Assembly (NCBI RefSeq): GCF_900182665.1
Contig: NZ_FXTL01000019.1
Location: 1 to 58,528 of the forward strand
From: Propioniciclava tarda
Lineage (GTDB): Bacteria > Actinomycetota > Actinomycetes > Propionibacteriales > Propionibacteriaceae
Direction: 5' to 3'
Length of the DNA stretch: 58,528 bases
The notes under the pieces were generated by a model that worked only from the letters and a program-made list of their open reading frames with translations, was not told the DNA's origin and ran no database searches. Made by a program: the position numbers and the translations under genes. Shown here one piece after another: positions 51,772-58,528 of this stretch; positions within the stretch are counted from its first letter, which is position 1, and each line of letters starts with the position of its first letter.

Positions 51772-52524
51772 ATGGTCAACATCGATATCCCGGTCAGCCC
51801 CGCGCTGCAGACCGCGCTGGAGCCCCTGTCGTGCTCGGTCATCGAGCTGCCGCACGCCACCCCGCTGAAGGTCGAGCTGCCGTTCGGCGGCTCGATGAAC
51901 GCCTTTGTCGACATGAGCAAGGGCATCCCCAACGACTGCTCGATGAACTTCAACCTGCTATTGCAGATGGCGCCGCTGCTCGCCGCCCTCGACTGCCCGA
52001 TGAAGATCCTCAAGCTGCTCAAGCCGCTGATCGACATCATCAAGGCGGTGCCCAGCCTCGACCCGATCAAGATCGGCGAAGCCATGCCGGAGTTCCTCGA
52101 CGCGGCGCTCGACGTGAGCGCCTGCTTCGTGGCGTTCGCGAAGGTGCCGCTGATGGTGATGGACATCCTGCGGCTGATCCGGTCGGTGCTGAACTGCCTG
52201 CTCGGCCAGCTGGAGACCCTGCGCAACCTGATGAACGGGTTGGCCCTGCGCTTCGGCGAGGCCGAGGGCAACCCCGACCTGCTCGCCACCCTCGACTGCG
52301 CGCAGAAGAACGCGAACGCGCAGGCGGCGGCGCTGACGTCGTCCATCGACCCGATCGCCGGCATCCTCGCCCTGGTCACGACCATCGCCGGCATCGCCGG
52401 GATGCAGCTCGACATCAAACTCGAGACCGGCGGCGCCCCGCCCGAGTCGACCGAGGCGCTGGACGCCGTCATCACGGTCCTTCGGTCGGCCGTGGACGCC
52501 ATCGACGCGATCGTGGGGAGTTGA
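51772..52524 (+). CDS. Hydrophobic eCIS protein of unknown function
   Basis: The 250-residue protein lies between spike and gp25 genes, with a strong GAGGAGG SD. The N-terminal part has a beta-like VELPFGGSMNAFVDMSKG. The rest is helical with several strongly hydrophobic stretches, MAPLLAALDCPMKILKLLKP, ACFVAFAKVPLMVMDILRL and DPIAGILALVTTIAGIAGM. Seven Cys residues are spread through it. In other clusters this slot holds a PAAR tip protein. I recognise no named family. Candidate roles are membrane-contacting tip, baseplate anchor or packing core; all are inference. Confidence 0.6.
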   Translation: MVNIDIPVSPALQTALEPLSCSVIELPHATPLKVELPFGGSMNAFVDMSKGIPNDCSMNFNLLLQMAPLLAALDCPMKILKLLKPLIDIIKAVPSLDPIKIGEAMPEFLDAALDVSACFVAFAKVPLMVMDILRLIRSVLNCLLGQLETLRNLMNGLALRFGEAEGNPDLLATLDCAQKNANAQAAALTSSIDPIAGILALVTTIAGIAGMQLDIKLETGGAPPESTEALDAVITVLRSAVDAIDAIVGS

Positions 52525-52525
52525 G

Positions 52526-52942
52526 ATGGCCGACAACCGCAGCTTCCTCGGCACCGGGATCGCGTTCCCGGTGCGGGTAGGACCGCACGGCGGACTGAGC
52601 CTCAGCTCGGCGGAGCAGTCGATCACCGAGGCCATCTGGCTGGTGCTCTCGACGGCCCCGGGCGAGCGGGTCATGAACCCCGAGTTCGGCTGCGGCATCA
52701 ACACGCTCGTGTTCGCGCCGAACTCGGCCGCGACCCACGCCGAGGTGGCCCACCACGTCCACGAGGCGCTGCTGCGCTTCGAGCCGCGGATCGAGGTGCT
52801 CGACGTGCGGGTCACCAGCGCGGGAGACCTCGACAACGTGCTGTTGATCTCCATCGACTACCGGGTGCGCGACAACAACACGCTGAACAACCTGGTGTAC
52901 CCGTTCTACGTCACCGAGGGCTTCGGCCGGACGGGGGCCTGA
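52526..52942 (+). CDS. Baseplate wedge protein, gp25/GPW-like
   Basis: The 138-residue baseplate component has the GPW/gp25 signature: GIAFPVRVGPHGGLSLSSA, then SITEAIWLVLSTAPGERVMNPEFGCGI with the conserved Glu-Arg pair. It ends ISIDYRVRDNNTLNNLVYPFY. It initiates sheath assembly on the baseplate. It begins 1 nt after the stop of the hydrophobic protein. Confidence 0.93.
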   Translation: MADNRSFLGTGIAFPVRVGPHGGLSLSSAEQSITEAIWLVLSTAPGERVMNPEFGCGINTLVFAPNSAATHAEVAHHVHEALLRFEPRIEVLDVRVTSAGDLDNVLLISIDYRVRDNNTLNNLVYPFYVTEGFGRTGA

Positions 52943-52944
52943 CC

Positions 52945-54921
52945 ATGCCGCTAGTAGCACCCAACCTCGACGACCGGCGCTACGACGACCTGGTCGCCCA
53001 GGCCCGCTCGCTGATCCCCCGCTACCTGCCCGAGTGGACCAACCACAACGACGCCGACCCCGGCATCACGCTGCTGCAGCTGTTCGCCTGGTTCACCGAC
53101 CTGCTGGTCTACCGGGTCAACCAGACCCCCGAGCTGAGCTTCGTCAAGTTCCTGCAGCTGCTCGGCATCCAGACCGCGCCCGCGACGCCAGCGTCCGTCG
53201 ACCTCACCTTCACGACCGCCAAGCCCACGGTCGACGTCGTGGTGCCGACCGGGACGCAGGCGTCCGGACCGGGCGCCGACGGCAAGCCCGTGGTCTTCGA
53301 GCTGGCCGAGGGGTTCACGGCGATCGCGGCCCCGCTGACCGCCCTGCAGACCTTCGACGGCTTCGCCTACCGCGACGTGACGACGGCCAACGCCACGGCC
53401 AGCCAGCTGTTCGAGCCGCTGGGCGCCTACCCCAAGCCGGGGGCGTCCCTGCTGCTGGGCCTCGGCACCGCCGCCGTCTGCACGGCCAACCCGATCACGC
53501 TGATGGCGTACGTGGCCGCCGGACGCGGGCGTCCGGTCGCCCAGTGCGGCGCGGCCAAGGTGCCACCGCCGGCGACGTTCGCCTACGAGTACTTCGACGG
53601 CGTCGGCTGGCAGCCGCTCGGCGTCGAGCGCGACGAGACGGCCGCGTTCACCGCGTCCGGACGCCTCGTGCTGTTCGGCCCGGGCGTCAAGGCCGCGAAG
53701 GCCACGCTGGGGCAGGTCGGGACGCCGCTGTACTGGCTGCGCGTCCGGATGCTGACCGGCGCCTACGAGCGCGGCCCGCAGCTGGACCGCCTTGCGATCA
53801 ACACGGTGCCGGCGACGGCCGCCGTAACGGTCCGCGACGAGGTGCTCGGCGGCTCGAACGGCCTCGCCAACCAGGGGCCGTTCACGCTCTCCAAGACGCC
53901 GGTCGTCCCCCTCGATCGGCCCCTGACGGTCCGCAACGCCGACGGCTCGGTGGTCACCGTGACCGGCCTGCGGCTGGAGGTCGACGAGGGCAGCGGCTGG
54001 CGGGTCTGGCAGCAGACCGATGACCTCGGCGTCCACGGCCCGGACGACCTCGTCTACACCCTCGACCCGGCCACCGGCGAGGTGCGCTTCGGCGACGGAC
54101 GCCGCGGCGCCATCCCGACCGCGAACCCGGCCGCCCCCATGACCAACATCGTCGCCCGCAGCTGGCGGGCCGGCGGCGGGGGCCGCACCAACCTCGGCGC
54201 GGCCACCGTCACCACCCTGGTCACCGCGGTGCCCGGGCTGGGCAAGGTGACCAACGCGCTGGCGTCCGCCGGTGGAGCCGACGGCGAAACCGTGGACGCC
54301 GCCAAGCTGCGCGCCCCCGCCGAGCTCAAGGCCAAGGGCCGCGCGGTGACCGCCGACGACTTCGAGCTGCTCGCCCGGACCGCGCCCGCGAACGTCGCCC
54401 GAGCCTGCGCGCTGCCGCTGGTGCACCCGTCGTTCCCCGGCATCGAGGTGCCCGGCGCCGTGACCGTGCTGGTCGTGCCGAACGCGCCCGGGGCGTCCCC
54501 GACGCCGGTGCCGTCGACGCTGGCCGCCGTCTGCGCCTGGCTGGACGCCCACCGCCTGATCACCACCGAGGTGTTCGCGACGGCGACGCGCTACCGCGAC
54601 GTCCGCGTGGTCGCCGACCTGGTCATCGCCCCGGACGCCGACCTGGCCACGGTGCGCCGGGGCGTCGCCGACGCCCTGACCGGGTGGCTGCACCCGCTCA
54701 CCGGCGGTCCGACCGGGCAGGGCTGGCCGTTCGGCGGGACCGTGTTCTCGTCCGACCTGTTCCGGGTGGTGCTGACGGTGCCCGGCGTGCAGCGAATCCG
54801 CGACAACCAGCTGACCGTCGAGCTCGACGAGGAACGGCAGCCCTACTGCCGCGACGTCGAGCTGGACCGCGGCGACCTGATCCGGCCGCTCGACCCCGCC
54901 CTGACGGTGGCCTACGCATGA
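52945..54921 (+). CDS. Baseplate wedge protein, gpJ/Afp11-like
   Basis: The 658-residue protein has the N-terminal part of putative baseplate assembly proteins (NHNDADPGITLLQLFAWFTD, then VNQTPELSFVKFLQLLG). A baseplate-J-like core follows with VVPTGTQASG, a VYTLDPATGEVRFGDGRRGA motif and KGRAVTADDFELLAR. It forms the wedges that hold the baseplate and transmit the contraction signal. ATGA-coupled to the next gene. Confidence 0.9.
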   Translation: MPLVAPNLDDRRYDDLVAQARSLIPRYLPEWTNHNDADPGITLLQLFAWFTDLLVYRVNQTPELSFVKFLQLLGIQTAPATPASVDLTFTTAKPTVDVVVPTGTQASGPGADGKPVVFELAEGFTAIAAPLTALQTFDGFAYRDVTTANATASQLFEPLGAYPKPGASLLLGLGTAAVCTANPITLMAYVAAGRGRPVAQCGAAKVPPPATFAYEYFDGVGWQPLGVERDETAAFTASGRLVLFGPGVKAAKATLGQVGTPLYWLRVRMLTGAYERGPQLDRLAINTVPATAAVTVRDEVLGGSNGLANQGPFTLSKTPVVPLDRPLTVRNADGSVVTVTGLRLEVDEGSGWRVWQQTDDLGVHGPDDLVYTLDPATGEVRFGDGRRGAIPTANPAAPMTNIVARSWRAGGGGRTNLGAATVTTLVTAVPGLGKVTNALASAGGADGETVDAAKLRAPAELKAKGRAVTADDFELLARTAPANVARACALPLVHPSFPGIEVPGAVTVLVVPNAPGASPTPVPSTLAAVCAWLDAHRLITTEVFATATRYRDVRVVADLVIAPDADLATVRRGVADALTGWLHPLTGGPTGQGWPFGGTVFSSDLFRVVLTVPGVQRIRDNQLTVELDEERQPYCRDVELDRGDLIRPLDPALTVAYA

Positions 54922-56501
54922 CCGCCGAGCCGTTCTTCCTCCTCGCGCGCCGGCCCGGCTGGCGGGCCGAGCCGCTGCTGGTGGTCGACACCGAGGTGGC
55001 CGACGGCGTCCTGCGGCTGACGCGTCCGGCGCCGCGCTCGATCTTCGACTGCCCGCCGGTCCTCTCGCTGGACCTGCCCGGCTGCTGCCGCGTCGTCCTG
55101 GACGCCGACGGTCGCGTGGTCCTGCTGGCCGGGACCGGGCAGATCCTGGCGACGGCGTCCGACCCGGCGTGGCGTCCGACCGGTCTCGTCGCGCTGTCCG
55201 GCGGCTGCGTCGGCGTCGTGGACGCCGCGCGCGTCGTCCACGTCCTGGCGCCCAAGCTGGCGTTCGACCGCGACCTCGACGACGTGCCCTGCCCCGACCC
55301 CGGCCCGATCGTCAACCCAGTTGTCGGCACGTTCGCGACCGTCGCCCTCGACTCCGGCCTGCCGGGCACCCGCTGGCACCGGATCGGGCTGTCGGGGGTC
55401 GTCCCGCAGGGCTTCCAGGTCGAGGTGGCCACGCTCACCACGGACGCCGACCTGACGGCGGCCGAACTGGCCTTGGGGGGGTCCGGCTGGGTGAGCGCCG
55501 GCGTCCTCGGCGAGCTGGGGACGCCGCGCGACGAGGCGTCCGGAACGGCCGCCCAGCCGGGCGCCTGGGACACCCTCGTGATGTCGGCCCCGGGCCGTTA
55601 CCTCTGGCTGCGGCTGGTGCTGCGCGGCGACGGCACCCGGACGCCCGAGCTCACCGAGGCGGCCGTCCACCTGCCGCGCAACACCTCGCTGCGCTACCTG
55701 CCGACGATCTTCGCGGCCGGCGAGTCCGACTTCCTGGAGCGGTTCCTGGCCCTCACCGACACCGTCCGCGACTCGGTAACGCTGCTGCTTGACCGGCTGC
55801 CGAACGAGCTCGACCCGCGCTCGGCGGACGCCGACGACCGTCGCGACTTCCTCGGCTGGCTGGGCGGCTGGGTCGGCATGGACGACATCACGGCCCTCCC
55901 CGTGACCCGGCAGCGCCGGCTGATCGCCGCCGCCGCCGACCTCTATCGGCGCCGGGGCACCCCGGACGGCGTCGCCCGGCATGCGGGCCTGTGGCTTGGC
56001 CGCCGGACGAACGTGTTGGAGCACTTCAAGCTGCGCCGCTGGGCGGTCGCCAACCAGGCGCGGCTGGGGGACGCCAGCGTCCTGTTCGGGCCCGAGGTGG
56101 TGCGCCGGCTCAAGGTCGGCGAGTTCTCCTCGATCGGCCAGTTCGCCCTGGTCGGCGTGCCGTCGCCGCGCACCGACCCGTTCCGGGTCTTCGCCCACAC
56201 CTTCACGCTGTTCGTCTACGCGTGTGACGGCGACGACCCGGACGCCCTCGCCGCCTCCGCCGCCCGGATCGCCCGGGCGGTCTCGCCGGGGCACGTCGCC
56301 CCGGTCGTCGCGGTGGTCCGCGCGGACGCGACCCTCGGCGTCCGGTCGCGGATCGGCCTGGACGCCGTCATCGCCGGCCCGCCCCCGCCCGGGCACCTGG
56401 GCGACCGCCTCGGACTCGCACTCGCCGCCGACCCTCGGGCGGCCGGCGCCTCAACCATCGGCAACGACGCCCGGGTCGGCACCCGGGCGAGGATCGGGTG
56501 A
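54918..56501 (+). CDS. eCIS tail protein, gpI-like (Afp12 position)
   Basis: The 527-residue protein's N-terminal ~240 residues are beta-rich with propeller-like LVALSGGCVGVVDAAR. Its middle matches the phage tail protein domain (LRYLPTIFAAGESDFLERFLALTD... and RRDFLGWLGGWVGM followed by RRRGTPDGVARHAGL). The C-terminal part is Arg/Ala-rich and ends in TIGNDARVGTRARIG. It occupies the position of the second wedge/fibre-attachment protein. It precedes the fibre gene by 15 nt. Confidence 0.8.
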   Translation: MTAEPFFLLARRPGWRAEPLLVVDTEVADGVLRLTRPAPRSIFDCPPVLSLDLPGCCRVVLDADGRVVLLAGTGQILATASDPAWRPTGLVALSGGCVGVVDAARVVHVLAPKLAFDRDLDDVPCPDPGPIVNPVVGTFATVALDSGLPGTRWHRIGLSGVVPQGFQVEVATLTTDADLTAAELALGGSGWVSAGVLGELGTPRDEASGTAAQPGAWDTLVMSAPGRYLWLRLVLRGDGTRTPELTEAAVHLPRNTSLRYLPTIFAAGESDFLERFLALTDTVRDSVTLLLDRLPNELDPRSADADDRRDFLGWLGGWVGMDDITALPVTRQRRLIAAAADLYRRRGTPDGVARHAGLWLGRRTNVLEHFKLRRWAVANQARLGDASVLFGPEVVRRLKVGEFSSIGQFALVGVPSPRTDPFRVFAHTFTLFVYACDGDDPDALAASAARIARAVSPGHVAPVVAVVRADATLGVRSRIGLDAVIAGPPPPGHLGDRLGLALAADPRAAGASTIGNDARVGTRARIG

Positions 56502-56516
56502 AAGGGAAACGTGACC

Positions 56517-58528
56517 ATGGCCATGAACACCTGCGACGAGTGCGGCAGCCCCCAGTTGGCCCGCAACACCTGGTTCACGGGGAAGCTGCTCACCGAGCGC
56601 GACCTGACCGACGAGCAGCGCTACCTGCTGGGCAAGCTGAGCCGGCACAACGCCTACCTGCACGGCTACGGCATCGCCTGCGGGCTGGAGGTCGGGCAGC
56701 ATCCGAACCCCGCCTGCCGCAGCGAGCTGGTCGTGGTGTCCCCCGGCCTGGCGATCGACTGCTGCGGCCACGAGATCCTGCTCACCCACGACGAGGTGGT
56801 GCCGCTGGCCGGGCTCGTCGAGCAGGCCTGGCGGGACGCCCACGGCGACGAGCCGCTGACCGGCGCCCACCGCGTCCAGCTGTGCGTCGCCTACCGCGAG
56901 TGCCTCACCGAGGACACCGACTCCCTCATCGACCCGTGCGACGACACCGCGTGCCGGCCGAACCGGATCCTCGACTCGTACGCGTTCGGCGTCCGCCTGG
57001 ACGCCCCTCTGCCCGCGCCGCCACAGCCCGCGTCGCTGTCCTGGGCGTCCACGGTCGGCGTCGCCGGGGCGACCCGGTTCGCCCTGGACGCCGCCGGCGA
57101 CCGCCTGTACGTGCTGTCCGGCAGCACGCTGATGGTGTTCGCGGCGTCCGTGGGCTCGGTGCTCGGCGTCCAGGCGCTGCTGGGCGCGGGCCTCGACCTC
57201 GCCGTGTCCGCGGCCGGCGACCGGGTGTTCGTGGCGCAGGCGGCAGGCGAGGCGGTGCTGGTGCTCGACCCCACCGACCTGAGCACGCCGGTCGTGGCGC
57301 TCAAGGTACCGACGGCGCCGACCGCGTCCGTGCGACTGGCAGCGCTGCCCGGCGGCGGGATCGTCGCGCTCGACGTCGCCGGGGCGGTGGCCTACGGCTG
57401 GGACGCCAGCGCCGAGGCCGGCGCGGACTCGTCCACGTCGCTCACCTCGACCGTGACCGTCGGGGCCGACCCGCACGCGCTGGCCACGTTGGCCGACGGC
57501 TCGGGCTGGGTCGCCTTCTGCCCGGACGGCAACGCGCACCTGATCAAGGCCGGCGCCTCGACCGCGGCCGTGGTGGCCGTCGGCGGCGACGTGGTCGCGG
57601 CGGCGTCCGTGGCGGCGTCCGGGGGCGAGCAGCGGCTGCTGGCCGTGCGGGCCGACTCGACGGCCGGGCTGCTCACCGCCGACCTCGGCGCCGAGACGCT
57701 CACCGCGGTCGGTTTCGCGGCGTCCGGCCTGGACGCCCCCACTGCGGTCGCGGTCAGCTCCGACGGCGCCTGGGCGGCCGTCGCGGGCGCCGACTCGACC
57801 GGGCAGGGCACGGTCCGCGTGCTCGACGTGGCCGGGATGAACGTCGCGGCCGTCACCGCGGGGCCACCGCTGCCCGTGGGCACCGGGGCGCTCGGACCGG
57901 TCGCCCTGGACGAAGGCCGCAGCCGGGTGCTGGTGGGCGACGCGGGGGCGTCCGGGAAGCCGGAGACGGCCGGGGTGGCCGTGCTCGACGCGTCCGTGCA
58001 CCCGTGCGGGCTGGGCTCGGGCGCCTGCCCGAGTTGTGAAGACGACTGCCTGGTGTTGGCCACGATCGAGGGGTGGGAAGTCGGCGACGACTGCACCGAC
58101 GAGACGCTGACGCCGGTGGGACGCCGCGACCTGCCGAGCGTGTCCGAGCTCGCGGACGCCGTCGCCTGCCTGTTGAAGCGTCCGACGGGCGGCACCGGGA
58201 CGAAGGGGCCCGCCGGGCCGACCGGCGCCACCGGCCCCCAGGGGCCCAAGGGCGACCCCGGGGATCAGGGCGAGCCCGGGCTGCCCGGCGAGGATGGCGC
58301 CATCGGACCCAAGGGCGACCCCGGTCCCAAGGGCGACCCCGGACCCAAGGGCGACCCCGGACCCAAGGGCGACCCCGGACCCAAGGGCGACCCCGGACCC
58401 AAGGGCGACCCCGGACCCAAGGGCGACCCCGGACCCAAGGGCGACCCCGGACCCAAGGGCGACCCCGGACCCAAGGGCGACCCCGGACCCAAGGGCGACC
58501 CCGGACCCAAGGGCGACCCCGGACCCAA
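56517..58528 (+). CDS. eCIS fibre-like protein with collagen-like repeats (partial)
   Basis: The gene runs off the right edge; about 670 codons are visible. Residues 1-170 carry the eCIS-conserved [20 protein letters not shown] and CGLEVGQ region with many Cys (CDECG, DCCGHE). Residues about 180-480 have repeated beta strands like a YVTN/WD-type propeller ([28 protein letters not shown]). A Cys-rich CPSCEDDC follows, then from about 58191 Gly-X-Y triplets, ending in perfect GPKGDP hexapeptide repeats. It is probably a tail fibre whose collagen-like stalk carries a distal receptor-binding part beyond the window. ATG 56517 is used; GTG 56511 and ATG 56523 are alternatives. Confidence 0.85.
   Translation, partial: MAMNTCDECGSPQLARNTWFTGKLLTERDLTDEQRYLLGKLSRHNAYLHGYGIACGLEVGQHPNPACRSELVVVSPGLAIDCCGHEILLTHDEVVPLAGLVEQAWRDAHGDEPLTGAHRVQLCVAYRECLTEDTDSLIDPCDDTACRPNRILDSYAFGVRLDAPLPAPPQPASLSWASTVGVAGATRFALDAAGDRLYVLSGSTLMVFAASVGSVLGVQALLGAGLDLAVSAAGDRVFVAQAAGEAVLVLDPTDLSTPVVALKVPTAPTASVRLAALPGGGIVALDVAGAVAYGWDASAEAGADSSTSLTSTVTVGADPHALATLADGSGWVAFCPDGNAHLIKAGASTAAVVAVGGDVVAAASVAASGGEQRLLAVRADSTAGLLTADLGAETLTAVGFAASGLDAPTAVAVSSDGAWAAVAGADSTGQGTVRVLDVAGMNVAAVTAGPPLPVGTGALGPVALDEGRSRVLVGDAGASGKPETAGVAVLDASVHPCGLGSGACPSCEDDCLVLATIEGWEVGDDCTDETLTPVGRRDLPSVSELADAVACLLKRPTGGTGTKGPAGPTGATGPQGPKGDPGDQGEPGLPGEDGAIGPKGDPGPKGDPGPKGDPGPKGDPGPKGDPGPKGDPGPKGDPGPKGDPGPKGDPGPKGDPGPKGDPGPKGDPGP
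58305..58528 (+). repeat. 18-bp tandem repeats encoding Gly-Pro-Lys-Gly-Asp-Pro
   Basis: From 58305 to the window end there are 12 complete units of GGACCCAAGGGCGACCCC plus 8 nt of the next. They are in frame and identical except one GGT for GGA at the second unit. Such perfect DNA repeats expand and contract by slippage, so stalk length may vary between cells. Confidence 0.95.

Noticed and set aside
52951-54693. 580-codon minus-strand frame across the gpJ-like gene
   Set aside because: Shadow frame with repetitive Gly/Arg/Val composition.
58265-58528. Minus-strand frame of Gly-Ser-Pro-Leu repeats
   Set aside because: Direct antisense translation of the collagen-like repeat; the plus frame continues a 580-codon gene with conserved domains.
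58305-58528. CRISPR-like array
   Set aside because: The repeats are contiguous 18-bp units without spacers and are in frame inside a gene.
42443-58528. Prophage
   Set aside because: No capsid, portal, terminase, lysis or integrase genes; gene order and the DUF4255 protein fit an injection system.

Overview
This window is high-GC DNA (by eye close to 70 %) from an actinobacterium. Signs of that affiliation are a MurT/GatD pair, a DUF3618 protein, a SARP/BTAD regulator, dense ATGA-coupled operons, GTG starts, and several genes whose -10 box lies 6-8 nt before the start codon (leaderless transcription). The hexamer GGACGC/GCGTCC is strikingly frequent throughout. A Propionibacteriaceae-type host is plausible but cannot be proved from the sequence alone.

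Layout. 1-770 holds gene debris: a piece of RNase J and the C-terminal tail of a TAP-like secreted hydrolase. 771-5952 has a GH13 alpha-glucosidase facing a fadD / double-hotdog thioesterase / aroE operon. 6041-9965 has a MarR regulator with its own likely operator, a large FAD/4Fe-4S D-lactate-type dehydrogenase, a Nudix hydrolase and a strong terminator. 9981-11006 is a lipoprotein. 11116-19161 is a purine-catabolism block: two different guanine deaminases diverge from a three-subunit molybdenum hydroxylase (xdhABC) and a nucleotidyltransferase-ModE fusion. Together they would convert guanine to xanthine to urate and tend the molybdenum cofactor.

19175-31333 carries a DUF308 membrane protein, a DinB-like protein, ettA, an SSB, two tandem dynamin-like GTPases, a PrsW protease, a suppressor-of-fused protein, tRNA-Arg, an MFS transporter and ppk2. 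31431-41393 carries orn, tRNA-His, an AbiE-type toxin-antitoxin pair, murT-gatD, tRNA-Lys, a DUF3618 protein, a peroxiredoxin, a decayed receiver/thioredoxin-reductase fusion, a Na+/H+ antiporter fused to a UBP-type zinc finger, and a pirin.

42443 to the right edge is a tightly packed, one-direction contractile injection system (eCIS). It contains a DUF4255 protein, an accessory beta-rich protein, two sheaths, two inner-tube proteins, a short linker protein, a LysM tube-initiator, a gpD-like hub, a gpV-like spike, an unnamed hydrophobic protein, a gp25 wedge, a gpJ-like wedge, a gpI-like tail protein and a fibre. The fibre ends in collagen-like Gly-X-Y repeats and runs off the window. A divergent SARP/BTAD gene next to the first gene is a likely regulator. 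No tape measure, AAA+ ATPase, PAAR protein or effector is visible; they would be expected beyond the right edge. This is the most interesting part of the window.
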